This document shows positions 27,553 through 35,935 of a stretch of 64,000 nt of DNA, piece by piece; within the stretch, counting starts at the first letter, position 1; each line of letters begins with the position of its first letter. The position numbers and the translations under genes are program-made. The DNA comes from Acidobacteriota bacterium (GTDB lineage Bacteria; Acidobacteriota; Vicinamibacteria; Vicinamibacterales; 2-12-FULL-66-21): the NCBI GenBank assembly GCA_016184105.1, contig JACPDI010000011.1, forward strand, positions 32,882 through 96,881. Direction: 5' to 3'. The notes beneath the pieces were generated by a model. That model had not been told where the DNA came from, did not search any database, and saw only the letters and a program-made list of their open reading frames with translations.

Positions 27553-27780
27553 TTCCCCTGCCGCGACCCGTTGCCGCATCGGTGGTGCGGCGACTCCCCT
27601 CTTCATCGCCAGCAGCACCAGCTCGAGCCGGCTTCGGGTTCCGGTTTTCGCGAAGATCCTCGTGAGCTGGTTCTTGACCGTCTGTTCGCGGGTGCCAAAG
27701 CGGCGGGCGATGTCCTTGTTGCGGCTGCCTTGAACGAGCAGAGCGACGATCTGCTGTTCCCTCTCCGTGAGATCTGTCAT
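27541..27780 (-). CDS. Stand-alone LuxR/GerE-type helix-turn-helix protein
   Basis: A 79-residue protein made almost entirely of a LuxR DNA-binding domain (DLTEREQQIVALLVQG, then KDIARRFGTREQTVKNQLTRIFAKTG). There is no receiver or ligand-binding domain, as in small GerE-like regulators. ATG at 27780 fits the domain; a TTG at 27798 is also possible. The stop codon lies inside the 3' end of tRNA-His, so the two genes overlap by 12 bp on opposite strands, a constraint on both. Confidence 0.8.
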   Translation of the reverse strand: MTDLTEREQQIVALLVQGSRNKDIARRFGTREQTVKNQLTRIFAKTGTRSRLELVLLAMKRGVAAPPMRQRVAAGEWGE

Positions 27781-27852
27781 GCGTGGCCTCGCCGGCAATT
27801 TCGGCGAGGACCAACGTCACACGCAAGCGTCAAGGCGCGCCATTCAACGCCA

Positions 27853-28722
27853 TCAGCCCCGCGCCCGCTTTCTTGCGCCGTTCTTCACTGTTCGCGTTCG
27901 TACCGTGGGCGCTTCCAGGCCCGCCTGCGCGGTCCTCTTCTTATTGGCGCTCACGCGGTCCAGGCTCTGACGAAGCGCGTCCATCAGGTTCACGACCTTC
28001 GGCGGGGCCTCCTCGGCCGTGGCCACCACGTCCTCCCCCGCGACTTTGGCCTCGATGATCCGCCGCAGCTCCGCCTGGTATTCGTCCTTGTACTCGCGCA
28101 GATCGAGCTTCGACTCGAACGTGCCGATCACCTGCCGGGCGAGCTTGATCTCTTCCGGCTTCACCTTCGCGGGCACGGAGCCCAGCTCGTCGATCGCATC
28201 CATGCTGCGCACTTCATCCGCCGTCCGCAGCGTATACATCACGAGCCCTTTGTCCTTCGGCTGCACCGCGACGAGGTATTCGCGGCCGTAGAGGGCGAGC
28301 TTGCCGATCCCGGCCTTCCCTTTCATGCCCTCGCGGACCACGGCGAACGCCTCGGCGGCCATCGGGCCATCCGGCGCCAGGTAGTACGGCCGCTCGACAT
28401 AAACCGGATCGATCTCTTCGGCGGTCGCAAACTGCAGCAGGTTGATGACGCGCGTGGATTCCGGCCGCGCCTTGGCGATGTCCTCCTCGTCCATCGTGAC
28501 GTAGCGCCCCTTCTCGAACTCGTAGCCCTTCACGATGTCCGACATCGGCACCTCGGCATCGCATGCCGGGCACCAGCGCTTCTGCTGGATCCGGTTCCCG
28601 CACGCGCGATGGAGCTGGTTGAAGGAGATCGTCGCCTTCGAGTCCGTCGCGGGAAACACGCGGACGGGGATGTTGACGAGGCTGATCTTGATGAAGCCTT
28701 TCCAGGTTGGTCTCGCGGCCAT
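27853..28722 (-). CDS. ku: Ku end-binding protein of non-homologous end joining
   Basis: A 289-residue bacterial Ku: Ku core beta-barrel (about 1-240) with WKGFIKISLVNIPV at the start, the conserved CPACDAEVP zinc-like cysteines and DEEDI, followed by a basic C-terminal tail (Lys/Arg rich) typical for DNA bridging. It binds double-strand ends and recruits LigD. The ATG at 28722 fits family starts; it is 23 bp from the divergent LigD start, so both promoters must overlap coding sequence or each other. Confidence 0.96.
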   Translation of the reverse strand: MAARPTWKGFIKISLVNIPVRVFPATDSKATISFNQLHRACGNRIQQKRWCPACDAEVPMSDIVKGYEFEKGRYVTMDEEDIAKARPESTRVINLLQFATAEEIDPVYVERPYYLAPDGPMAAEAFAVVREGMKGKAGIGKLALYGREYLVAVQPKDKGLVMYTLRTADEVRSMDAIDELGSVPAKVKPEEIKLARQVIGTFESKLDLREYKDEYQAELRRIIEAKVAGEDVVATAEEAPPKVVNLMDALRQSLDRVSANKKRTAQAGLEAPTVRTRTVKNGARKRARG

Positions 28723-28745
28723 GGTCCCACTATTATCGGACGGCC

Positions 28746-30791
28746 ATGCCGCGCGCGACACCCGCTGCACGAAAATGCACGCCGGCTGCGTACGCCCCGA
28801 TGCTGGCGACGCTCGCCGACGGCCCGCTGCAGGGCGACGGCTGGGTTTACGAGCCGAAGTACGACGGCATCCGAGCCATTGCCGAGCTGGATCCGCGGGG
28901 ATCGGTGCGGCTCTGGTCGCGCCTCGGCAACGAAAAAACTACTCAATTCCCCGATATCGCTACAGCGCTCGCCCGTGTCGCGCGCGCGTTCGGGAAGCCG
29001 GTCGTGCTGGACGGCGAGATCGTCGCGCTCGACGCGCGGGGGAATCCCGCGGGCTTTCAGAAGCTGCAGGGGCGGATCCACCTCATCGGCTCGACCGACA
29101 TCGCCGGCGCCAGCGGCGCCGCGCCCACGGCGTTCATCGCGTTCGACATCCTGCGCGACGGCGCCACCGATCTGCGCCCCCTGCCCCTTGGCGAGCGGCG
29201 CGCGAAGCTCGAGGCACGGATGATGCGACTCCGCGACGCTCGCGTGCGCATCAGCGAGCAGGCCGTTGGCGACGGCCGCGCGCTGTACGAGCGCGCGAGT
29301 AAAGAAGGATGGGAGGGACTGATCGCGAAAGACGTCCGATCGCCGTACCAGAGCGGCCGCCGCAGCCCGGCCTGGCGCAAGCTCAAACTGGTCAAGCGCC
29401 AGGAGTTTGTCGTGGGCGGCTGGACCGAGCCGCGCCGGACGCGAACGCACTTCGGCGCGCTGCTGCTTGGCGTGTACGACGATGCCGGCGCGCTCCAGTA
29501 CGTCGGGCACATGGGCACGGGGTTCGATCAGAAGGAGCTGGCGCGCGTCCATGCGCTGCTGAAGGCGCGCGAGACGCGCGAGTCGCCGTTCGCGGCGCGC
29601 GTGAAAACGAACGAGCCGGCGCACTGGGTGCGCCCGGACCTGGTCGCGGAGGTGAAGTTCAGCGAGTGGACGTCGGAGGGAAAGCTGCGGCACCCGGTGT
29701 ACCTGGGGTTGAGGGATGACAAGCGGGCGGAGGGGGTGGGGAGAGAGGGTTCGAGGGGTTCGAAGGGTTCGAGGGGTTCGAAGGGTTCGAAGGGTTCGAA
29801 GGGTTCGAGTTCGATCGTCGTGAACCTCTCGAACCTCTTGCTGGCACTTGAATCCTCCCGCGAGGACGGCACCGTCGAACTCCCGAACGGCGACCGCGTG
29901 GGTGTCACGAACCTGTCGAAAGTCTTCTGGCCGCAGGGGACGATCACCAAGGGGGAGCTGCTGCGCTACTACGTCGAGGTCTCGCCGTACCTGCTCCCCG
30001 CCGTGCAGGATCGCCCGCTCGTGATGAAACGGTTTCCGAACGGCATCGAGGGGCAGGCGTTCTATCAGCAGCAGCAGCGCCGCGAGCAGCCGCCGGCCGG
30101 CGTGCGAATCGAGGCATTGCCCGACGAGGTCGATCCGATCGGCGAGGCGGGCGCGCGGCGCTTCGTCGGCGGATCGCTCACGACGCTCCTGTACATGACG
30201 CAGATTGCCGCGATCTCGCAGGACCCGTGGTTCTCGCGCGTGCAGTCGCCGCTCGACGCCGATTACGCGGCCATCGATCTCGATCCGGCGGATGACGCGA
30301 CGTTCGCGCGCGTCCTCGACGTGGCGCGCTGGGTGCGCGACGAGTTGCAGCGGGTCGGGATCCCCGGCTATCCGAAGACGTCGGGCGCGAGCGGCCTGCA
30401 CATCTACATCCCGCTGCCGCCGCACACGTCGTACGAATCCGGCCAGCTGCTCTGCCAGATCGTCGCCACAATGGTCGCGACGCGGCACCCGAAGGCCGCC
30501 ACCGTCGAGCGCGCCGTCCGCGCGCGGCCGCGCGGGACCGTCTACGTCGATTACCTGCAGAACATCCTCGGCAAGACACTCGCGACCGCCTACAGCGCGC
30601 GCGCGAGCACCTTCGCCGGCGTCTCGACCCCGCTCGAATGGCGGGAGGTTGACGCCGGCGTCGACCCGCGCGACTTCACCGTGCGCACCGCGCCCGCCAG
30701 ATTCAGGGAGAAGGGAGACCTGTGGGCAGGACTCCGCACGGGGAAGCCCGCCGATCTCCACGCGGTGCTGAAGAAGTACGGCGGCCAGTGA
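28746..30791 (+). CDS. ligD: LigD: ATP-dependent DNA ligase fused to polymerase/primase domain
   Basis: A 681-residue protein (ATG 28746). The ligase module comes first (about 1-310): adenylation Lys in YEPKYDGIRA and the OB-fold with RTHFGALLLGVYDD. The polymerase module follows (about 365-680) with the metal motif DLDPADD (Asp-x-Asp) and TVERAVRARPRGTVYVDYLQN. There is no phosphoesterase domain, and the order ligase-polymerase resembles the Pseudomonas type minus its PE domain. A Gly/Ser/Lys/Arg-rich linker encoded by a 9-bp repeat joins the modules (29748-29810). Works with Ku. Confidence 0.94.
   Translation: MPRATPAARKCTPAAYAPMLATLADGPLQGDGWVYEPKYDGIRAIAELDPRGSVRLWSRLGNEKTTQFPDIATALARVARAFGKPVVLDGEIVALDARGNPAGFQKLQGRIHLIGSTDIAGASGAAPTAFIAFDILRDGATDLRPLPLGERRAKLEARMMRLRDARVRISEQAVGDGRALYERASKEGWEGLIAKDVRSPYQSGRRSPAWRKLKLVKRQEFVVGGWTEPRRTRTHFGALLLGVYDDAGALQYVGHMGTGFDQKELARVHALLKARETRESPFAARVKTNEPAHWVRPDLVAEVKFSEWTSEGKLRHPVYLGLRDDKRAEGVGREGSRGSKGSRGSKGSKGSKGSSSIVVNLSNLLLALESSREDGTVELPNGDRVGVTNLSKVFWPQGTITKGELLRYYVEVSPYLLPAVQDRPLVMKRFPNGIEGQAFYQQQQRREQPPAGVRIEALPDEVDPIGEAGARRFVGGSLTTLLYMTQIAAISQDPWFSRVQSPLDADYAAIDLDPADDATFARVLDVARWVRDELQRVGIPGYPKTSGASGLHIYIPLPPHTSYESGQLLCQIVATMVATRHPKAATVERAVRARPRGTVYVDYLQNILGKTLATAYSARASTFAGVSTPLEWREVDAGVDPRDFTVRTAPARFREKGDLWAGLRTGKPADLHAVLKKYGGQ
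29748..29810 (+). repeat. In-frame 9-bp tandem repeat in the LigD linker
   Basis: Seven copies of GGTTCGA(A/G)G, each encoding Gly-Ser-Lys or Gly-Ser-Arg. The repeat sits exactly between the two catalytic modules, so copy-number change would alter only linker length, in steps of three residues. Confidence 0.9.
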
Positions 30792-30892
30792 ATCCCGTCC
30801 GCCGAGAGAAGGTGGTCGACGGCGGAGACGAGCCGCGTCGGCGTCAACGGGCTGCGGCAAGGGCAAACCGTGCCGCGGCGACAGCCTAATCT

Positions 30893-31915
30893 ATGATAGC
30901 GTTTTCCATCGGTGTCTCGGATCCGAGCGGCGTCGCCGAAGCGCGCCGGCTCGTACGGATGGTGGCCCACGACAGCGGCCTGTCGGAGACCGACGCCGGG
31001 CGCGCGGCGATCGTCGCCACCGAAGCGGCCACCAACCTGGTGAAGCACGCGCCCGGCGGCGAGCTGATTGTCCGCGCGGGGGGGACGCCGCAGTTGCCCG
31101 TGCTCGACCTGCTGGCGGTCGATCGGGGACGCGGCATGGCGAACCTGGCCGAGTGCCTTCGCGACGGCTACACGACCGCCGGCACGGCGGGGAACGGGTT
31201 GGGGGCGATCGTGCGGCAGTCGAGCGAGTTCGACGCGTACTCGCGCCCCGGGCGCGGCACGGTGATCCTCTCGCGCATCGCCGCGACCAACGCGGTCCTC
31301 GATCCCCCGGATCGCCTGCAGGTGGCCGGGCTGTCGCTGCGCAAGAAGGGGCAGCACGCCTGCGGCGACAACTGGACGTGGGCGGCCGGCGGCGGCGCGA
31401 CGACGATCCTCGTGGCCGACGGCCTGGGGCACGGCGAGACCGCCGCGGATGCCGCCAACGAAGCGGTGACGGTGTTCCAGCAGTCGCCGCTCGACTCGCC
31501 TGTCGAGGTGCTCGATCGCGTCCATCGCGCGCTGCTGAAGACGCGCGGGGCGGCGGCGATCGCGCGGATCGACCACGGCCGCGGCACGCTCACCTACGCG
31601 GGGGTCGGGAACATCGCCGCGACCATCGAGACCGACGCGTCGCCGAGGCACCCGGTCTCCCGGCACGGGACCCTGGGCCATCAGGTCCGCCGTTTGCAGG
31701 ATTTCGCCTACCCGTGGAGCCCTACTGACGTGCTGGTCATGCACAGCGACGGCGCGAGCGCCCACTGGTCGCTCGCCGCGTACCCCGGCCTGAGGGGGCG
31801 GCACCCGCTCGTGATTGCGGCCGTGCTGCTGCGCGACCTCGGCCGCGACGACGCGACGGTCGTCGTGGCCCGCGCGGCACCGGGCCATGCCGGCGGGGAC
31901 GGGATCGCTCCGTGA
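30893..31915 (+). CDS. RsbT-like ATPase fused to SpoIIE/RsbX-type phosphatase
   Basis: A 340-residue two-domain signalling protein. The N-terminus (about 1-135) is a GHKL serine-kinase fold of the RsbW/RsbT class, with N-box EAATNLVKHA and DRGRGM then GNGLGAI. The C-terminus (about 145-335) is a PP2C-like phosphatase (VADGLGHGE, then DGAS near the end with a Leu-x-Arg-Asp-Asp-Ala-Thr motif). Such partner-switching proteins act on STAS anti-sigma antagonists. It overlaps the next gene by 4 bp. No STAS protein is encoded beside it. Confidence 0.87.
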   Translation: MIAFSIGVSDPSGVAEARRLVRMVAHDSGLSETDAGRAAIVATEAATNLVKHAPGGELIVRAGGTPQLPVLDLLAVDRGRGMANLAECLRDGYTTAGTAGNGLGAIVRQSSEFDAYSRPGRGTVILSRIAATNAVLDPPDRLQVAGLSLRKKGQHACGDNWTWAAGGGATTILVADGLGHGETAADAANEAVTVFQQSPLDSPVEVLDRVHRALLKTRGAAAIARIDHGRGTLTYAGVGNIAATIETDASPRHPVSRHGTLGHQVRRLQDFAYPWSPTDVLVMHSDGASAHWSLAAYPGLRGRHPLVIAAVLLRDLGRDDATVVVARAAPGHAGGDGIAP

Positions 31916-32986
31916 GCCCGATGGCCCTCCCGATCATGTCGCTGAGGATTCAGCACGAGCCGGACGTCGTGCTGGCGCGGCAGCGCGCGCGGGAGATCGC
32001 GGAACTCGTCGGGTTCGACGCGCAGGACCAGACGCGAATCGCCACGGCCGTGTCCGAGATCGCCCGCAACGCGCTCGCGTACGGCGGCGGCGGGCGCGTC
32101 GAGTTCGCGATCGACCGCGAGCGCCGCCCGCAGATGCTCACCGTCGTCGTGTCCGACGCCGGTCCCGGGATCGAGCGCGCGGAAGACATCCTGCAGGGGC
32201 GGTGCGTGTCCTCCACCGGCATGGGGCTGGGCATCATCGGCTCGCGCCGCCTCATGGACCAGTTCCGGGTCGACTCCGGGCGCGGCACGGGCACGACGAT
32301 CTCGATGTCCAAGCTGCTGCCGGCGCGGGGCAACGCGCTGAAGGCGGCCGACGTCCGGAAGATCGCGGATGCGCTCGCCCACGCGTCGCCGCGCACGGCG
32401 TACAACGAGCTGCAGCAGCAGAACCAGGAACTGGTCCGCGCGCTCGAAGAACTGCGCCGGCGCCAGGAGGAGCTGTCGCGCCTCAACGCGGAGCTGGAAG
32501 ACACGAACCGCGGGGTGGTCGCGCTGTACGCGGAGCTCGACGAGCGCGCGGACTCGCTGCGGCGGGCCGACGAGATGAAATCGCGGTTCCTGTCGAACAT
32601 GAGCCACGAGTTCAGGACGCCGCTCAACTCGATGCGCGCGCTCACGCAGATCCTCCTCGACCGCACGGACGGCGACCTGACGGGGGAGCAGCAGATCCAG
32701 GTGTCGCTCATCCAGCGCGCGGCCGAGGATCTGTCGGAGCTGGTCGACGACCTGCTCGATGTTGATGCCCGACGCGTCGGGGTTCGAGGTGCTGCAGCAG
32801 CTCGCCGACGACCCCGCGACGCAGCACATTCCCGTCGTGATCCACACGTCGATGGTGGATGCCCCCGCGCGCGAGGGCCTCGGGGAGCGCGTGGTGCAGA
32901 TCGTCACGAAAAACCAGGCATCGGCCGACGGCGCGTCCGCGCTGCGCGACGCCGTGACGCGCGCCACGCAGCTCGTCGGAATGTAA
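31912..32986 (+). pseudogene. Broken RsbT/HisKA hybrid kinase with receiver tail
   Basis: Reads in one frame from the GTG at 31912: an RsbT-like GHKL domain (SEIARNALAYGGG, SDAGPGI, GMGLGIIGS), a coiled coil, and a HisKA domain (FLSNMSHEFRTPLNS) ending at ELVDDLLD (about 32762). There the frame shifts and the text becomes the back half of a receiver (LMPDASGFEVLQQLADDPA, frame 2, to 32986). The expected ATPase (HATPase_c) domain and receiver front are missing, so roughly 0.9 kb seems deleted. The open frame continues to 33705 as nonsense, so automated callers may call one 597-residue gene. Confidence 0.7.
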
Positions 32987-32998
32987 GCCCGTCCCAGA

Positions 32999-34016
32999 AT
33001 GCACAATGCAATCGTCCTGAACGTCGACGATTACCTTCCCGCACGCTACGCGCGGAGCCGCGTGCTGCGCGACGCGGGGTTCACGGTCCTCGAGGCCGCG
33101 AGCGGCAGCGAGGCGCTGCGCTCGTCCGCGACCACCGCCGCGACCTCATCCTTCTCGATCAGCACCTGCCGGACATGCTCGGCATCGAGGTGTGCCGGCG
33201 CATCAAGGAAGACCCCGGCACCGAGGCGATCCCCGTGCTGCAGGTGTCAGCCACGTCGCACGCGCTCGAGACGAAGGTGCAGGCGATGAACATGGGGGCC
33301 GACACTTACCTGGCCGAGCCGCTGGCGCCCGCCGAGCTGGTCGCGCACGTCAAGGCGGCGCTGCGCTGGCGGCGCGCGGAGGAGGGGCTCCGCGCATCCA
33401 ACGCGCGCATGGCCGCGCTCTACGAGGAGGCGCAGCGCGCGCGGCGAACGCGAAGGGGCTCGGCGGGCTCGGGCTGGGTCTCGCGATCACGCGACACCTC
33501 GTGGACGCCCACGGCGGGCGCATCGCCGCGGCGAGCCCCGGCCTCGGGCTCGGGTCCACCTTCGCCGTCGATCTTCCCGCGGCGAGCCAAGACGTCGTCT
33601 CCTCCGCCGTGCAGCAGGAACAGACCGCGATCGGCGATGACGATCGGCCGCTCGAGGGCGTGCGGCTGCTCCTCGTCGAAGACGATGCGGACTCGCGCGA
33701 GATGATGACGCTGCTGCTGGAGCAATGTGGAGCGGACGTCACGCCGGCCGTGAACGCGGCGGTGGCGCTCAAGAAGCTCGACGAGATGGAGCACGACGCG
33801 GTCGTGGCCGACGTGGGGCTGCCGCAGATGGACGGTTACACGTTGATGACGAAGATCAGGGAGAAGGGGCTCGCCACGCCGGCAGTGGCGCTGACCGGCT
33901 ACGCGTCGCCCGAGGATCGGCAGCAGGCGCTCGAGGCGGGCTTCGACGACCATCTGGGCAAGCCGGTCTCGCCCGAGACGCTGGTACAGGTGCTGGGAGG
34001 CGTGATTCGCCGGTGA
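32999..34016 (+). pseudogene. Broken receiver-kinase-receiver hybrid
   Basis: Starts with a receiver (IVLNVDDYLPARYARSRVLR), is frameshifted by one base near 33118, resumes in another frame (LILLDQHLPDMLGIEVCRR) and reaches a coiled coil (ASNARMAALYEEAQRA). At about 33447 it jumps, with another frame change, to the last part of an HATPase domain (GGLGLGLAITRHLVDAHGG) and then a full C-terminal receiver (LLLVEDDADSREMM ... LGKPVSPE) to the stop. HisKA and most of the ATPase domain are gone. Downstream partner of the preceding broken kinase. Confidence 0.7.
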
Positions 34017-34074
34017 ACGGAAAGACCGGGCGGCCGCCCCGTCGCGGCGGGCCCGGCGATCGAACGCGACGATC

Positions 34075-34236
34075 CTAGCGATTGCTCTCGTTCAGATCCT
34101 CTTCGTCCTTCTCGAGGTCTTCGGTGTCTTCGAACTCGTCCGCATCCCCCTCCGACGCGCGGCCCGTGACGTTCTCGTCGCTGTCGCTTCGTTCCTCGCG
34201 GTCCTGTCCCATGCTCCGGTTGCGCGGATCAGCCAT
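34075..34236 (-). CDS. Small acidic protein (53 residues)
   Basis: A short frame with a strong ribosome site (AAGGAGG, spacing 6) before ATG 34236. The product is highly acidic and probably disordered (ends ESNR; many Asp/Glu, few hydrophobics), and lies alone between the broken kinase and the ferredoxin gene, on the minus strand. No family is recognised. Base composition and the clean Shine-Dalgarno support translation. Confidence 0.6.
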   Translation of the reverse strand: MADPRNRSMGQDREERSDSDENVTGRASEGDADEFEDTEDLEKDEEDLNESNR

Positions 34237-34298
34237 CGAGGCCTCCTTGTCATCGGACGAGCAGCAACGCGGATGCCACCCTGCGATAGGATGGATCC

Positions 34299-34670
34299 GT
34301 GGGCAAGAAGGAGCAGCACGCCTCGGCCGGACAGGCGGCCGCGGCGTTTGGCGTCGGACAGCTGAAGCGGCACCTTTTCCTCTGTACGGGTCCCGACTGC
34401 GTGGACGAAGAAGGGGGCGAAGCCGCGTGGACGTACGTCAAGAAAAGGATGAAGGAGCTCAACATCGCCGGGGCGAGCGGCCCGTGCTACCGCACGCGCT
34501 GCCGGTGCCTTCGGATCTGCACCGAGGGGCCGATCGCCGTCGTCTACCCCGAGGGCGCGTGGTACCGCCACGTGACGCCGGAAAATGCGGAGCGCATCAT
34601 CCAGGAACACCTGATCGGCGGGCGTATCGTTGAAGAACTCTGCTTTGCGAGGAACCCGCTCGAAACCTGA
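34299..34670 (+). CDS. Thioredoxin-like (2Fe-2S) ferredoxin
   Basis: A 123-residue soluble protein with the Shethna-type ligand pattern: Cys in LFLCTGPDC, then [12 protein letters not shown]. The domain occurs as a stand-alone redox carrier. GTG start; a TAGGAT hexamer ends exactly 6 nt upstream, so the mRNA may be leaderless. Convergent with the LOR/SDH gene (12-bp gap). Confidence 0.9.
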   Translation: MGKKEQHASAGQAAAAFGVGQLKRHLFLCTGPDCVDEEGGEAAWTYVKKRMKELNIAGASGPCYRTRCRCLRICTEGPIAVVYPEGAWYRHVTPENAERIIQEHLIGGRIVEELCFARNPLET

Positions 34671-34682
34671 CAGCGGCCGGGG

Positions 34683-35930
34683 TCAGTCCCGCAGCCCCCT
34701 CGCAAGCCGGTGCAGGAAGAGCCCCACGTCCGTCACGATTCCGATGGTCTGCGAGGAGCCGCGGTCGGCCAGCTTGGTCACGACCGCCGGGTTGATATCC
34801 ACGCAGACCATCTTCACCCAGGACGGCAGCATGTTTCCCACGCCGATGCCGTGGAGCATCGTCGACAGGGCGAGCACCATCCTGGCGTTCTCGAGCGCCG
34901 CGGCGTAGCAATCCTGCGCGGCGCGCACATCCATGATCGTGTCGGGGAGCGGCCCGTCGTCGCGAATGCTGCCCGCGAGGACGTAGTCAACGCCGTGGCG
35001 GATGCATTCGTACATCACGCCGGACCTGAGCACGCCCTGCTCCACCGCTTCCCGCAGGCCTCCGGCGCGGCAGATCGCGTTGATGGCGCGCATGTGGTTG
35101 CGGTGGCCCCCTTCGATCGCCTTGCCGGTCTCGAAATCGACGCCGAGCGAGGTGCCAAAGAGGGCCTGCTCCACGTCGTGCACCGCGAGCGCGTTGCCGG
35201 TCAGCAGCGCGTCGACGTACCCCGAGCGGATCAGCTCCCGGAAGTGCGGCGAGCCGCCCGTGTGGACGACCACCGGGCCGGCGACGACGACGATCCGCCC
35301 GCCGGCAGCCTTGATCTCGCGCATCATCGATGCGATGCGCGACACGCCGACCTCGACGCGGCGCTCCGATGAGATCTCGTTGGTCATGAAGGCGAACCCG
35401 TGGCGATCGCGCTCCTGGAATTCCGGGATCACCCGGACGCCGGCCACGCCGCAGACCACGCGGTCCCCTTTCTTCACGTCGCGCAGCTTCCGGCACGCCG
35501 CGCGCTCCTGCTCGACCACGATCACGGCGTCCATGCGCTGGCGATCGACCGGGATCCACTGTCCATCGTGGCGGATGAACGTCCGGTGGTTGGTCGTCGA
35601 GTAGAAATCGTCCGGCACGCAGCCGTCGCGATCCGCGGGCCTGACCACCGCGTCGTACTGGTCGGCAAGACGGCAGCCGAGCGCCACCAGCTCCTCGAGC
35701 ATCTCGGCCAGCGCCTCGCCGCTCGGCGCCGACACCCGCATCGAGATGAACGACGGCTCTTCGTTGGAGCGGCCGATCGTGAACTTGAGCACGTCGAACG
35801 CGCCGTCGCGCTTGACCACCGTGTCGAACACGACGTTCAGGATCTGCGAGTCGATGAGGTGCCCCTCGGCCTCGACCACCTCGGAAAAGCCGTGGGACGC
35901 GGAACCGCCGGAAGATGCAGCAGGCTTCAT
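34683..35930 (-). CDS. LOR/SDH-type (TIGR00300) family enzyme, possible ornithine cyclodeaminase
   Basis: A 415-residue protein similar to the LOR/SDH bifunctional-like family: N-terminal domain (about 15-120) with VVEAEGHLIDSQI, a middle region (about 150-240) and a C-terminal NAD-binding-like part with GGSPHF and LTGNALAVHDVE. Archaeal and cyanobacterial relatives act as ornithine cyclodeaminases (family knowledge), so amino-acid metabolism is likely, but activity cannot be set from sequence. It starts 5 bp after homoserine dehydrogenase and is probably in its attenuated operon. Confidence 0.75.
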   Translation of the reverse strand: MKPAASSGGSASHGFSEVVEAEGHLIDSQILNVVFDTVVKRDGAFDVLKFTIGRSNEEPSFISMRVSAPSGEALAEMLEELVALGCRLADQYDAVVRPADRDGCVPDDFYSTTNHRTFIRHDGQWIPVDRQRMDAVIVVEQERAACRKLRDVKKGDRVVCGVAGVRVIPEFQERDRHGFAFMTNEISSERRVEVGVSRIASMMREIKAAGGRIVVVAGPVVVHTGGSPHFRELIRSGYVDALLTGNALAVHDVEQALFGTSLGVDFETGKAIEGGHRNHMRAINAICRAGGLREAVEQGVLRSGVMYECIRHGVDYVLAGSIRDDGPLPDTIMDVRAAQDCYAAALENARMVLALSTMLHGIGVGNMLPSWVKMVCVDINPAVVTKLADRGSSQTIGIVTDVGLFLHRLARGLRD

Positions 35931-35935
35931 GGGCG

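Noticed and set aside
29748..29810. CRISPR or insertion signature in ligD
   Set aside because: It is an in-frame 9-bp tandem repeat coding a flexible linker.
31912..33705. One 597-residue kinase gene
   Set aside because: The frame is open by chance. Domain text changes frame near 32762, and the part between there and 33125 is nonsense, so two broken genes is the better reading.
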